Positions 25,900 to 34,083 of a DNA stretch of 56,899 bases are shown piece after piece. Position numbers and translations under genes: made by a program. This DNA comes from an uncultured Clostridia bacterium. GTDB lineage: Bacteria; Bacillota; Clostridia; Lachnospirales; Anaerotignaceae. A model generated the notes under the pieces. The model worked only from the letters and a program-made list of their open reading frames with translations. It did no database searches and had not been told where the DNA came from. Position 1 is the stretch's first letter; each line of letters opens with the position of its first letter. The stretch covers positions 1-56,899 of the forward strand of contig CABSIK010000014.1 of assembly GCA_902477755.1 (NCBI GenBank). The letters run 5' to 3'.

Positions 25900-25929
25900 C
25901 GGAGGCTTTTATGTTGCAGATATTCCAGA

Positions 25930-27237
25930 TCAGATGATCAGGTTCATTTTCTTTGCTTCGAATTCCAGTTCTTCTCTGAACTGAGGTGCAGCCAAGGAAA
26001 TGATCATTTTTGCTCTCTGGCTAGCTGTCTGACCTTTCAGACGAACGATACCGTTTTCTGTTACCAGGAAGTCCACTTCGTTTCTAGGTGTTGTAACGAT
26101 GGAACCAGGTGTCAGAATGGGTTTGATCTTGGAGATGGTGCCGCCTTTTGTAGTAGAAAGCATTGCAATGAAGCCTTTACCACCTTTGGACATATTTGCA
26201 CCTCTTACGAAGTCCAGCTGACCGCCGGAACCGCTGTAATGTTTAGGTCCAATAGACTCGGAGCAAACCTGACCAAACAAGTCAACTTCAATACAGGAGT
26301 TTACGGACACAAAATTATCATGCTGTGCGATAACAGCAGGGTTGTTGATATAGTTTACAGGATGCATTTCGAAAGCCGGGTTGTCATCCATGAAATCATA
26401 CATTTTCTTGGAGCCCCAAGCCAGTGTAGCAACAGTTTTACCAACGTGGATAGGTTTTTTCATGTTGGTTACTGCGCCGCATTCCAGCAGGTCAACCATG
26501 CTGTCTGTGAACATTTCTGTATGCAGACCCAGATCTTTTTTGTCTTTCAGCAGAACACCAACAGCGTTGGGGATACCGCCGATACCCAGCTGCAAAGTTG
26601 CGCCGTCGCAAACTTCGTCAGCGATCATCTGACCGATCTTCTTATCGTCATCGGACAGAGGAGGGTTGTTCAGAACCAGCAGAGGTCTGGAGGATTCGCA
26701 CAGAGCTGTTACCTGAGAAATATGGATCAGGCAGTCACCCATTACACGAGGCATCTGATCATTTACATCCAGCAGGATGATGTCAGCTTTTTCACGCATT
26801 GCCACAACTTCCGCACCAGCCATAGGACAGCTGAAATAACCATGCTTGTCCATAGGAGAAACTTCTGCATAGAAAACATTCAGTCTGGGCTGAACATCTC
26901 TCCAGTAGCCAGGGATTGTGCTGTAGTTACAAGGAATATAAGTATGGATACCTTCCTGGATGCCTTTTCTGCCAGGGCCGCCTGTAAACCAGGATACATA
27001 TTCATATTTGCCTTTCAGTTCGGGTTTCATGAAGGGGCCGCCTTTTACAGACAGTGTTGCATGGTGTACGACGCCTGTCAATTCGCCTCTCATGGCTCTT
27101 GCTGCAACAGCCTCACAAATAGCGGTAGGTTCTTCCAAACCTGTGGGGCATGCGCAAACATCACCGGATTTTACATACATAGCAACTTCTTCGGGGGATT
27201 TGCATTTTGCCTGATACATTTCCTGGAATTTGTTCAT
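25930..27237 (-). CDS. acyl-CoA:carboxylate CoA-transferase (butyryl-CoA/4-hydroxybutyrate type)
   Basis: 435 residues of the acetyl-CoA hydrolase/transferase family. The catalytic glutamate is in NSCIEVDLFGQV, the CoA-binding loop is LGIGGIPNAV (about 217-226), and the C-terminal signature includes GIVRLKGQTASQRA. Family members move CoA between acetate and butyrate, 4-hydroxybutyrate or similar acids in the last step of clostridial fermentations. The exact substrate cannot be told by eye. It could also activate an amino acid such as beta-alanine for the cluster at the window's left edge, but this is speculative. The ATG at 27237 follows AAAGGTGAG. It is monocistronic, with a promoter at 27324-27352. 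Confidence 0.88.
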   Translation of the reverse strand: MNKFQEMYQAKCKSPEEVAMYVKSGDVCACPTGLEEPTAICEAVAARAMRGELTGVVHHATLSVKGGPFMKPELKGKYEYVSWFTGGPGRKGIQEGIHTYIPCNYSTIPGYWRDVQPRLNVFYAEVSPMDKHGYFSCPMAGAEVVAMREKADIILLDVNDQMPRVMGDCLIHISQVTALCESSRPLLVLNNPPLSDDDKKIGQMIADEVCDGATLQLGIGGIPNAVGVLLKDKKDLGLHTEMFTDSMVDLLECGAVTNMKKPIHVGKTVATLAWGSKKMYDFMDDNPAFEMHPVNYINNPAVIAQHDNFVSVNSCIEVDLFGQVCSESIGPKHYSGSGGQLDFVRGANMSKGGKGFIAMLSTTKGGTISKIKPILTPGSIVTTPRNEVDFLVTENGIVRLKGQTASQRAKMIISLAAPQFREELEFEAKKMNLII

Positions 27238-27323
27238 GTTATCTCACCTTTCCATATTTTTTTCACTAAAAATCAGCATACTGCCAATTTGTTTCTTCTC
27301 ATGCATACAATATACGCAATATT

Positions 27324-27352
27324 ATTTTATATTTTACCATAGCAACAGGCAA
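27324..27352 (-). promoter_or_regulatory. CoA-transferase promoter, in a 367-base gap
   Basis: TTGCCT, 17 bases, TAAAAT on the minus strand, about 87 bases upstream of the start codon. The rest of the gap (27353-27554) is AT-rich and shows nothing else I can name. Confidence 0.6.
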
Positions 27353-27554
27353 AAAGTAAAGAATAGTCCATCATGTTTCTGATTATATACAATTATATTG
27401 CATCTTTTGGTTATTTTTCTATTGATTTTTTTCACAAAATGGCGTAAATTCAATGTTCTTTATGTCATACATCTTTTGAAATATCGTCTTTTTCCAATAT
27501 TTTTTTCCACAGCCGGACATCCAGTTTTCCTTTCTTTGTACGACATGAAACAGG

Positions 27555-27596
27555 CACAAAAAAAGACTGTATTCTAAATGAATACAGTCTTTTGTG
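27555..27596. terminator. terminator of the P-loop protein gene
   Basis: Perfect stem AAAAGACTGTATTC / GAATACAGTCTTTT with a five-base loop and A/T runs on both sides, nine bases from the stop at 27605. Confidence 0.85.
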
Positions 27597-27604
27597 ATTG
27601 CAAA

Positions 27605-28018
27605 TCAAACCAGATATTTCTGTACTTCCGCAGGAAGTAAATCCTGTTTGCGGCTGATGATCATAACCATGTCTGTTTCAGCTTCCACAGAAGTCTTTTC
27701 CAGTTCTTCGATGAACTTCACGAAATCCGCGTCGCTGACTTTATCTACAATATGATTCAGGCCGTCAATATAGATTTTTTCAATATCACTATTCTGAGAA
27801 AGGATACCACAAACAAATCCTCTGAAAACCTGAGGGTCTTCCATAATAAACTTCGGTGTATCTACAAAACGAACGCTATAATGCAGATCATACATGCGGC
27901 TGTTGTCATCGTCTACGAAAACAACACTGCCTTTTGCGGTTTTGCCCGCTTCATTTGCCATTGCAATGAGTTTCTTTGTTTTACCTTCACCTTTTTCGCC
28001 TGCAAGAATCTGAACCAT
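27605..28018 (-). CDS. small P-loop protein, unknown function
   Basis: 137 residues. GEKGEGKTKK near the N-terminus fits a Walker A motif (GxxxxGKT) and IYIDGLNHI looks like a Walker B strand, so it probably binds a nucleotide. The rest is a small alpha/beta fold without a recognised partner domain. Similar short proteins in clostridia are often labelled ATP-binding or PilT-like without evidence. The ATG at 28018 follows GGGGGAG; an ATG six codons upstream overlaps that site. It has its own terminator and no close neighbour on its strand. Confidence 0.75.
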   Translation of the reverse strand: MVQILAGEKGEGKTKKLIAMANEAGKTAKGSVVFVDDDNSRMYDLHYSVRFVDTPKFIMEDPQVFRGFVCGILSQNSDIEKIYIDGLNHIVDKVSDADFVKFIEELEKTSVEAETDMVMIISRKQDLLPAEVQKYLV

Positions 28019-28237
28019 CGCAATCTCCCCCTTCATGATGTTGGTGATATACCTTTTCGTATTTGTTAGATTGAGTTGCAGTAAAGCTAATGCTTTATCT
28101 TTATGATGTTATTATTCTCCCTTTCTGAAAAAAACCCTCTTTTTTTCCTGCTAATTTTTCAAAACCAAATACATTTATTTAGTTTCACTAAGTTAATTCC
28201 AGAAAATACGAACTGAATTCATGCATAATGTACATGA

Positions 28238-28789
28238 TTATTTGTTCACTCTGCCCAAATCCTCTTTGGTATAACGATACACAATATGGTGGAGCGCAGA
28301 ACGATACCGTTCATAAGTTTCTCCATCCAGCGCACCTGGTCTAGTCATCAGCCTAAGGGGAAAAGGCTTCTGTCCTTTGCGCATGGGTGGCTGCATATAA
28401 GGATAATCATTCCATACAAATCCATGGCGTTCATAAAATCCAATTCGACGGCGTGTCAGATCGTCTTCCGGCAATTCCACTTCCAGAACGACTTTTTTAC
28501 GTTTCCAATCCAAAAACATATCCAGCACATTCCCGCCAAATCCATGATTCCGCTTTTCCGGCAGAATGGCAAAATGATCCACATACAGTAAATCATCAGG
28601 CAGCTCCCAGGCAGCAATAACCCCGCCGTTTTTTTTCTTTTCATCTTTAATGGCATACAAACGATATCTTTCATTTTGAAGCAGGGCAAGCTGATCTTCT
28701 TTTGTGCGCAGTTCTGTTTCTGGAAAACTCTGTTCAAGAATCGGATATACTTTCTCAAAATCTTCTTCTGTCAAAACTCTGTGAAACAT
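28238..28789 (-). CDS. GNAT-family N-acetyltransferase
   Basis: 183 residues. The central acetyl-CoA motif is seen as LPEKRNHGFGGNVLDMF and the following strand/helix ends with RRIGFYERHGFVWNDYPY, typical of the GNAT fold. The substrate is unknown. The start is the ATG at 28789 with AGGAGGG upstream. It is divergent from the secreted protease gene that follows. Confidence 0.8.
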   Translation of the reverse strand: MFHRVLTEEDFEKVYPILEQSFPETELRTKEDQLALLQNERYRLYAIKDEKKKNGGVIAAWELPDDLLYVDHFAILPEKRNHGFGGNVLDMFLDWKRKKVVLEVELPEDDLTRRRIGFYERHGFVWNDYPYMQPPMRKGQKPFPLRLMTRPGALDGETYERYRSALHHIVYRYTKEDLGRVNK

Positions 28790-28959
28790 CTTTTTCCCTC
28801 CTGTCTGCTTCTTTCGGGTAACAGCATACCACATTTTGAGTAGAAAAGCAACGACAGCAGATCCCTGTTGTTTTTACGTTTTGTTTGCAATTTTCTTTGT
28901 CCTCTTTTCTTTTTCCAGTTCTATGCTATACTGAAAAGCATAAGAAAGGATGTGATTCT

Positions 28960-30228
28960 TTGAGAAAAATCAAATACAGTATTCTTCTGGGGCTATTGCT
29001 CTTGTTATGGAGCACCGTACCTGCTTTTGCGAAAGATGTGACCGTACAGCTGGACGGCAATGCCCTTGCCTGCCGCCACGATCCTGTCATTGAAAATGAC
29101 CGCGTGCTGGTTCCCCTGCGGGATATCATGGAACCCCTAGGCTATGAAGTGGTATGGAATGAAAAAGACCGTTCTATTGTTGCCAAAGACGCGGATACCA
29201 CCATGTATCTTTCTATCAACAACGCATACGCTACAGTCAACAATACCCAAGTTGTATTGGATGCTGCACCTCGTATCATTGATGATGTCACCATGGTTCC
29301 CCTGCGGTTCATGGCAGATTACAGCGGTGCTTCCGTCAGCTGGAACGCAGATACTTATACCGTATCTATTCAAAGAGGCGGCGCGCCTGCCACACCGGAG
29401 TATACCACCGCAGACTCCGTGGTATATATCCAGACAAATAAAATCCAAGGCAGCGGCATCATTCTGTCAGAAGACGGACTCATTGCTACAAACTTCCATG
29501 TCATCGAAAACGCTTCCACTGCCCAGATCATATTCAATGACGGCACCATCTATGCAGGCGCAGTAACCGTTGTGGGACTAGACCCCCAAGCAGATATTGC
29601 TCTTTTACAGATCAATCAGCAGGGGCTGCATCCTGTGACACCATCCTACACCATCAACACCGGTGAAAAAGTCACAACCATCGGCTCTCCCAAGGGCAAA
29701 CGCAATGTTTCCAGCACCGGTACCGTCAACGGTTATACCGATGATATCATCTCTATGACGGCTCCCATTGCCCACGGCAGCAGCGGCGGCGGTTTGTTCA
29801 ACGCAGCTGGTCAAGTCATCGGCATGTGTTCTTCTTACAGCGAAAATCAGTATTTCGCCATTCCCATTGAAAAAGTCTTTGCAGTGCACCGCACCATGAG
29901 CCTGCCCATCAGCGGCATGAAGAACTATGTTTATGAACCGGCAGCTCCCAGAAACATTAGCTATACAATGGAGGACGGCTACACTTACTTTGTCTGGGAA
30001 CCTGTGTATGACGCAGATTATTACTATATTTATATTGCTTCTGAAGAAGGCGGCAATTACCAACAGGTGAAAAATACCACCTTGAACAATAATCAGTGGT
30101 ATTGGAATTATCCCCATGCCTTTGGCGTTTCCATCAACAATTCCAAAGGATTCTATATCCGCATTGCCACTGTCCGTGACGGCGTAGTCTGTGGTACCAG
30201 CAATCCTATCTATGTAGCCGCAAAATAA
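28960..30228 (+). CDS. secreted trypsin-like serine protease with copper amine oxidase N-terminal-like domain
   Basis: 422 residues. A signal peptide (KIKYSIL...VPAFA) is followed by a copper-amine-oxidase N-terminal-like domain (PF07833 type: VPLRDIMEPLGYEVVWN and VPLRFMADYSGASVSWN, about 25-135). A DegP/HtrA-like S1C protease domain comes next, with His in ATNFHVIEN (around 181), Asp in PQADIALLQ and Ser in HGSSGGGLF (around 274), so the triad is complete. A C-terminal fibronectin-III-like domain (about 325-422) replaces the PDZ domain usual in HtrA. The start codon is TTG behind GAAAGGA. A -10 TGCTATACT lies at 28924-28932. It probably acts at the cell surface. Confidence 0.88.
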   Translation: MRKIKYSILLGLLLLLWSTVPAFAKDVTVQLDGNALACRHDPVIENDRVLVPLRDIMEPLGYEVVWNEKDRSIVAKDADTTMYLSINNAYATVNNTQVVLDAAPRIIDDVTMVPLRFMADYSGASVSWNADTYTVSIQRGGAPATPEYTTADSVVYIQTNKIQGSGIILSEDGLIATNFHVIENASTAQIIFNDGTIYAGAVTVVGLDPQADIALLQINQQGLHPVTPSYTINTGEKVTTIGSPKGKRNVSSTGTVNGYTDDIISMTAPIAHGSSGGGLFNAAGQVIGMCSSYSENQYFAIPIEKVFAVHRTMSLPISGMKNYVYEPAAPRNISYTMEDGYTYFVWEPVYDADYYYIYIASEEGGNYQQVKNTTLNNNQWYWNYPHAFGVSINNSKGFYIRIATVRDGVVCGTSNPIYVAAK

Positions 30229-30249
30229 TCCTAAAAAACAGGATATGAA

Positions 30250-30429
30250 GGCAACTTCCCCTTAAGAAAACATTGTTTTTCTGTTTGATGGATTTCTTAA
30301 GGGGAATTGCGACGGCTGTCTTCATAAGAAAACATACCAAACAAAATCTCATCCAGAAGCAGAAAGCCGAAATCCGCAGTAGTATCAGGATTTCGGCTTT
30401 CTTTGTTTTCTTATGAAGATGCCCTTAAA
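30250..30429 (+). repeat. structured intergenic repeat, copy E (long form)
   Basis: The best-preserved copy: GGCAACTTCCCCTTAAGAAA at the left, hairpin 1 arms CCCCTTAAGAAA / TTTCTTAAGGGG, long-range stem TCTTCATAAGAAAACA / TGTTTTCTTATGAAGA, and hairpin 2 AGAAAGCCGAAATCC / GGATTTCGGCTTTCT. It begins 21 bases after the protease stop and ends just before the promoter of the next gene. Confidence 0.9.
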
Positions 30430-30442
30430 TGTCTTTGGTTTA

Positions 30443-30471
30443 TTGTATCTCTTTAAAATCCATGTTATACT
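30443..30471 (+). promoter_or_regulatory. promoter of the second EamA transporter gene
   Basis: TTGTAT, 17 bases, TATACT; the start codon follows 25 bases after the -10. Confidence 0.75.
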
Positions 30472-30496
30472 TTCACAAACGAAAGGAGGGACTGTC

Positions 30497-31405
30497 ATGT
30501 CCGCAAAACAGCAATCCATACTGGCTAACTTCGGTCTGCTTTTGGCGGCAGCCATTTGGGGCGGCGGCTTTCTGGCAGGAAAATTTGCGCTGGCGGAATA
30601 CGCGCCTTTTACCATACTGGCATTCCGTTTTTTAGGCTCTGCCCTTTGTCTTGGTCTGATTTTCTGCCGCAGCCTGCGGCATACCACAAAAAATGTTGCC
30701 AAAAAAGGGATGCTGTTGGGCATATTACAGTTTGTAGGTCTTTCTGTCCAGCTGGCAGGACTTGACCGAACCACTCCAGGAAAACAGTCTTTCCTCATTG
30801 CTTCTTATGTAATGTTCGTTCCTTTTTTGAGCTGTTTTTTGCTGCGGAAACGGATCAATGGCAGAGAACTGCTGGCTGCCCTGCTGACACTGGCTGGCAT
30901 CGGCTGCATCAGCCTTACCGAAAGCCTGACCATTGGACTTGGGGAGGGGCTCTCCGTTGGCTTTGGATTTCTTTTTGCTTTGCAGATTGTATTTGTGAGC
31001 ATTTTTGCAAGAAATGAAGATCCCATCCGCCTGTCCTTCTTTCAGTTCCTTTCAGCAGGGGTTCTGGCAGCTGTCACAGCCCTATTTACAGATGGCATCC
31101 CCCAAAGCTGTTCCCTTGTGACTGTGGGCAGTCTGTTATACCTGATTGTGCCAAATACCGTACTGGCTTTTACCATCCAGAATGTGGCACAGCGTTATAC
31201 ATCAGAAACAGCCACAGCCATCCTTCTTTCTCTGGAATCTCTGTTCGGATTCCTCTTTTCTGTATGGTTTCTGAAGGAGCCTGTCACCGCAAAAGTGGTG
31301 CTGGGCTGTATCCTGATATTTGCCGCTGTACTCCTTTCCAAAATAGATGCGGCGCAATTTCTGAAAAGACATAAAGTTTCCGTTCCTGCCGAAAAACAGC
31401 CATAA
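30497..31405 (+). CDS. EamA/DMT-superfamily transporter
   Basis: 302 residues, about ten membrane helices in two EamA repeats (AAAIWGGGFLAGKFALAEYAP near the start; ESLFGFLFSVWFLKEPVTAK in the second). The last 15 residues are a basic cytoplasmic tail. The ATG at 30497 follows GAAAGGAGGG at good spacing. It is monocistronic, between repeat copies E and F. The substrate is unknown. Confidence 0.87.
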   Translation: MSAKQQSILANFGLLLAAAIWGGGFLAGKFALAEYAPFTILAFRFLGSALCLGLIFCRSLRHTTKNVAKKGMLLGILQFVGLSVQLAGLDRTTPGKQSFLIASYVMFVPFLSCFLLRKRINGRELLAALLTLAGIGCISLTESLTIGLGEGLSVGFGFLFALQIVFVSIFARNEDPIRLSFFQFLSAGVLAAVTALFTDGIPQSCSLVTVGSLLYLIVPNTVLAFTIQNVAQRYTSETATAILLSLESLFGFLFSVWFLKEPVTAKVVLGCILIFAAVLLSKIDAAQFLKRHKVSVPAEKQP

Positions 31406-31422
31406 AACAAGCCATACTTCAA

Positions 31423-31540
31423 AAGCAGGCTCCCCTTGAGAAAACCATTCTCTTCAAATCCTGATAAACATAAAATAGCCAGAACCCTTTGTAGCTTAAG
31501 GATTCTGGCTTTCTTTGTTTCCTTATGTAACAGCCGCAAA
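31423..31540 (+). repeat. structured intergenic repeat, copy F (short form)
   Basis: Left block AGCAGGCTCCCCTTGAGAAA, central hairpin AGCCAGAACCC / GATTCTGGCT, right end TTTGTTTCCTTATGTAACAG, diverged. Hairpin 1 is absent as in copy B. It lies between the 3' ends of two convergent genes. Confidence 0.8.
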
Positions 31541-31559
31541 AGAAGTTCGGCTTTTTCTC

Positions 31560-32063
31560 TTAATCCTGCATCTCCTTCGTCACATCCGCTTCCTTTGCTT
31601 CTACAAAACGGATGAGATCTTCCGGATTCAATATAATCTGTTCCCCACGCATGCCTGCGCTGACTGCAATTTCATCAAACAAAATGGCAGTTTCATCAAT
31701 AAAAGTAGGATATTTCTTTTTCATACCAATGGGAGAGCATCCGCCGCGGATATAGCCTGTCAGTCCCAGCAGTTCTTTTACATGGGTCATTTCCAGCTTT
31801 TTGTTGCCGGAAGCCGCTGCCGCTTTTTTCAGATCCAATTCCATATCTACCGGAATACAAAAAACAAGGATACCTGTTTTATCCCCTCTTGTTACAAGGG
31901 TCTTAAACACCTGTTCTGCCGGAATCCCCACCTGCTCCGCCGCATGAAGCCCTGACAAATTGTTTTCATCATACTCGTAAGATGCTGTCCGGTAAGCAAT
32001 GCCTGCTACCTCCAACTGCCGCATGGCGTTTGTCTTGACTGTATCACCACTTGTCTTTTTCAT
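31560..32063 (-). CDS. ybaK: Cys-tRNA(Pro)/Cys-tRNA(Cys) deacylase, YbaK type
   Basis: 167 residues, the YbaK/EbsC trans-editing fold. Typical segments are VFKTLVTRGDK, the lysine-containing KKAAAASGNKKLEMT and GYIRGGCSPIGMKKKYPTFID. It removes wrongly attached cysteine from tRNA(Pro). The ATG at 32063 is preferred over an upstream GTG, which would lie only two bases after the ribosome site. It converges on the EamA transporter gene. Confidence 0.92.
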   Translation of the reverse strand: MKKTSGDTVKTNAMRQLEVAGIAYRTASYEYDENNLSGLHAAEQVGIPAEQVFKTLVTRGDKTGILVFCIPVDMELDLKKAAAASGNKKLEMTHVKELLGLTGYIRGGCSPIGMKKKYPTFIDETAILFDEIAVSAGMRGEQIILNPEDLIRFVEAKEADVTKEMQD

Positions 32064-32087
32064 GTCTCTCACATTCCTTTCTCATAC

Positions 32088-32124
32088 AAAAACGGCAGTC
32101 CATACCTTCGGTACAGACCGCCGC
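32088..32124 (-). terminator. terminator of the lipoprotein gene
   Basis: Minus-strand stem CGGCGGTCTGTACC / GGTATGGACTGCCG with a three-base loop, then T5. Confidence 0.8.
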
Positions 32125-32139
32125 CACAGCCTGAGGCTG

Positions 32140-33423
32140 TCAATCATCCAGTAATATAAATCCATAATCCTGCCCTGTTCTGGCAGAAATAAAGTTATTG
32201 GCTTCGTAGTCGCTGCTGACATGGGTAACCTGCCATACACCATCTATTTTATAAGCCACATAACGGGAACCATTTGTCAGTACCATATAGAAATACTGGT
32301 CAGTGCCGCACTGATAATAAATCTGGCTTTCATCAGTGATCAAACGCTTAGAAATCATGGTGTTGACCAAAGACTGATCCCTGCGGACAATATAGCTTTT
32401 CCATACAGCCAAGTTATAATCCGGCAAAAGTGACGGATTAAAGTCTGGAAACGCGCGATTGATGCTGGTAACAGGATAATATACATTCTGCAGATTGGTG
32501 TAAACCACTTCCCAAAAGTTATTATCGTTACGCAGTACATGCTGTTTCACATCGGCTGTATTTTTCTTGCTGGAAAATGTCACCACAGCATATTTGTTGT
32601 CTTTGCGGATTTCTCTGACGAAATAATCCTCCAGACTGCCTTCGTAAAGTCCCACAAAATTCAGGATTCTTCCATATTCTGCCGAAGCAGAGGAAAGACG
32701 CCCCATGGTTCCATGGTTCTGATTATATCTTGCCAGCAGGCGGTTATAACTCACAGAGGAGATCTGACCTGCTCGTCCAGCAGCAGATGAAAGCAGATAG
32801 GTACCGTCCGACTGCTTAGATGCAGCAAAGACACAGAGATTCATGCTTTCGGCAGGCACTTCTGCACCTTCATACTCCGCCAAATCCCTGCCGTCCACCA
32901 AAAGAATCTCATAATCATCGGCAGAAAGACCGCTTTCCAGATACCCATTGCTCACCAAAGTATCTGTCGTTACCGTCTGTCCCGTATAATATGCGTAAAG
33001 TTTTCCGTTCTTGCAGATCCATCCCAGCTTTGTCCCCAAATCGTTATAGGCGCTCTGTCCAGCAGATGCCACTGATTTGAGGTTATTAAGCTGCATGGTG
33101 TTTTCACTCTGCCAGAAAGGCTTTGTATCTGCAACAGGTTCTCTCTTGGAGGTACTGGAAGTACTTGTTTTCGGACTTTCTTCTTCCGTATGTATGCTGG
33201 GAGCAACAAGCCCTACTTCACTTTCCTCCGGCGCACCAATGGGGATATTCTCCTCAGCAGTCACTTCTTCACCTGTTGTTTCTGTTTCTATATTCTGTTG
33301 TGTATCCTGCGCCGGCGGATCTGTTTCCGGCGCTTCTTCCTGACTGCCGAAATTGCAGCCGCTTGCCAGAAAAACACAGATACCCGTCAGCAGGCAGACA
33401 GTTCTGAATTTTTTATTGCTCAC
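32140..33423 (-). CDS. lipoprotein of unknown function
   Basis: About 427 residues. A signal peptide with lipobox LASGC is followed by an 80-residue Pro/Glu/Thr/Ser-rich tether and then a region from about residue 100 that I cannot assign. It contains a predicted alpha/beta domain with many Tyr residues and a C-terminal repeat-like part (QYFYMVLTNGSRYVAYKIDG). I chose the GTG at 33423: AAAGGA lies eight bases upstream and it overlaps the end of the preceding gene by 11 bases, suggesting coupling. It is probably an outer-face membrane protein. Confidence 0.75.
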   Translation of the reverse strand: MSNKKFRTVCLLTGICVFLASGCNFGSQEEAPETDPPAQDTQQNIETETTGEEVTAEENIPIGAPEESEVGLVAPSIHTEEESPKTSTSSTSKREPVADTKPFWQSENTMQLNNLKSVASAGQSAYNDLGTKLGWICKNGKLYAYYTGQTVTTDTLVSNGYLESGLSADDYEILLVDGRDLAEYEGAEVPAESMNLCVFAASKQSDGTYLLSSAAGRAGQISSVSYNRLLARYNQNHGTMGRLSSASAEYGRILNFVGLYEGSLEDYFVREIRKDNKYAVVTFSSKKNTADVKQHVLRNDNNFWEVVYTNLQNVYYPVTSINRAFPDFNPSLLPDYNLAVWKSYIVRRDQSLVNTMISKRLITDESQIYYQCGTDQYFYMVLTNGSRYVAYKIDGVWQVTHVSSDYEANNFISARTGQDYGFILLDD

Positions 33424-33829
33424 AATAATCATCCTTTTTGTCTACAATAGCCGCATAAACAGACTGCAGCTCTGCATCATGGGTCTGCAAAATCGCAGAC
33501 AGACGCTGTTCCATAGCTTCCGCTTCATCCAGGAAAGGGAAAGTCACAACCCAGACAGGATTCAAATGTCCTTCTTCTTCTGCTACGGTATCCACCACGC
33601 CCTGCAATGCATCCGCATCATAGTAGTCAAAAATCGCGTCATATTCCCAGTCTTCCGCTTCTTTTTCGCAGCCCAGAGCCATATGCACCACAATACCGTC
33701 ATCTGTTTCTTCCGCATAGATTCGATCCAGCAGACTTTCTTTGCCGCTTACGGTATAACAGCCCAGCTCCTTTGTTAAAAAACCACTTTCTTTTTCCTTT
33801 AACATCAATACGATTGCAGCTTCTTCCAT
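33413..33829 (-). CDS. small acidic protein, unknown function
   Basis: 138 residues, strongly acidic, no signal or membrane segment; the sequence begins EEAAIVLMLKEKESGF and looks like a compact alpha/beta domain. I do not recognise the family. AAGGAG lies before the ATG at 33829. It overlaps and probably forms an operon with the lipoprotein gene behind it. Confidence 0.75.
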   Translation of the reverse strand: MEEAAIVLMLKEKESGFLTKELGCYTVSGKESLLDRIYAEETDDGIVVHMALGCEKEAEDWEYDAIFDYYDADALQGVVDTVAEEEGHLNPVWVVTFPFLDEAEAMEQRLSAILQTHDAELQSVYAAIVDKKDDYCEQ

Positions 33830-34026
33830 GGGATTCTCCTTCTTTTCATACTCATTCTATTCAAGCAATTATACTACAAAATTCGTTTATTTGCAAGAAA
33901 CCGACTATGCTTTCCCCTTAGGAAAAGGCAGGAATCCGGCTTTTTTCCATCATATTTTATGGTATGACGAAAAAATTAAGAAATCGTTCCATTTTTCTTA
34001 AAAAAGTTTTTCTTTCTTACCGAAGC

Positions 34027-34067
34027 AAAAAAATAAGAATGAAAATCCATTCCGATTCTCATTCTTA
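34027..34067 (-). terminator. gpr terminator
   Basis: Minus-strand stem TAAGAATGAGAATC / GATTTTCATTCTTA followed by T7. The 254-base gap beyond it (33830-34083) is AT-rich, with a possible decayed repeat fragment near 33908-33945. Confidence 0.8.
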
Positions 34068-34083
34068 TCAATGGACAGCATTT

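Noticed and set aside
33908..33945. Ninth copy of the structured repeat
   Set aside because: CTTTCCCCTTAGGAAAAGGC resembles the left block, but hairpin 2 and the right end are not recognisable.
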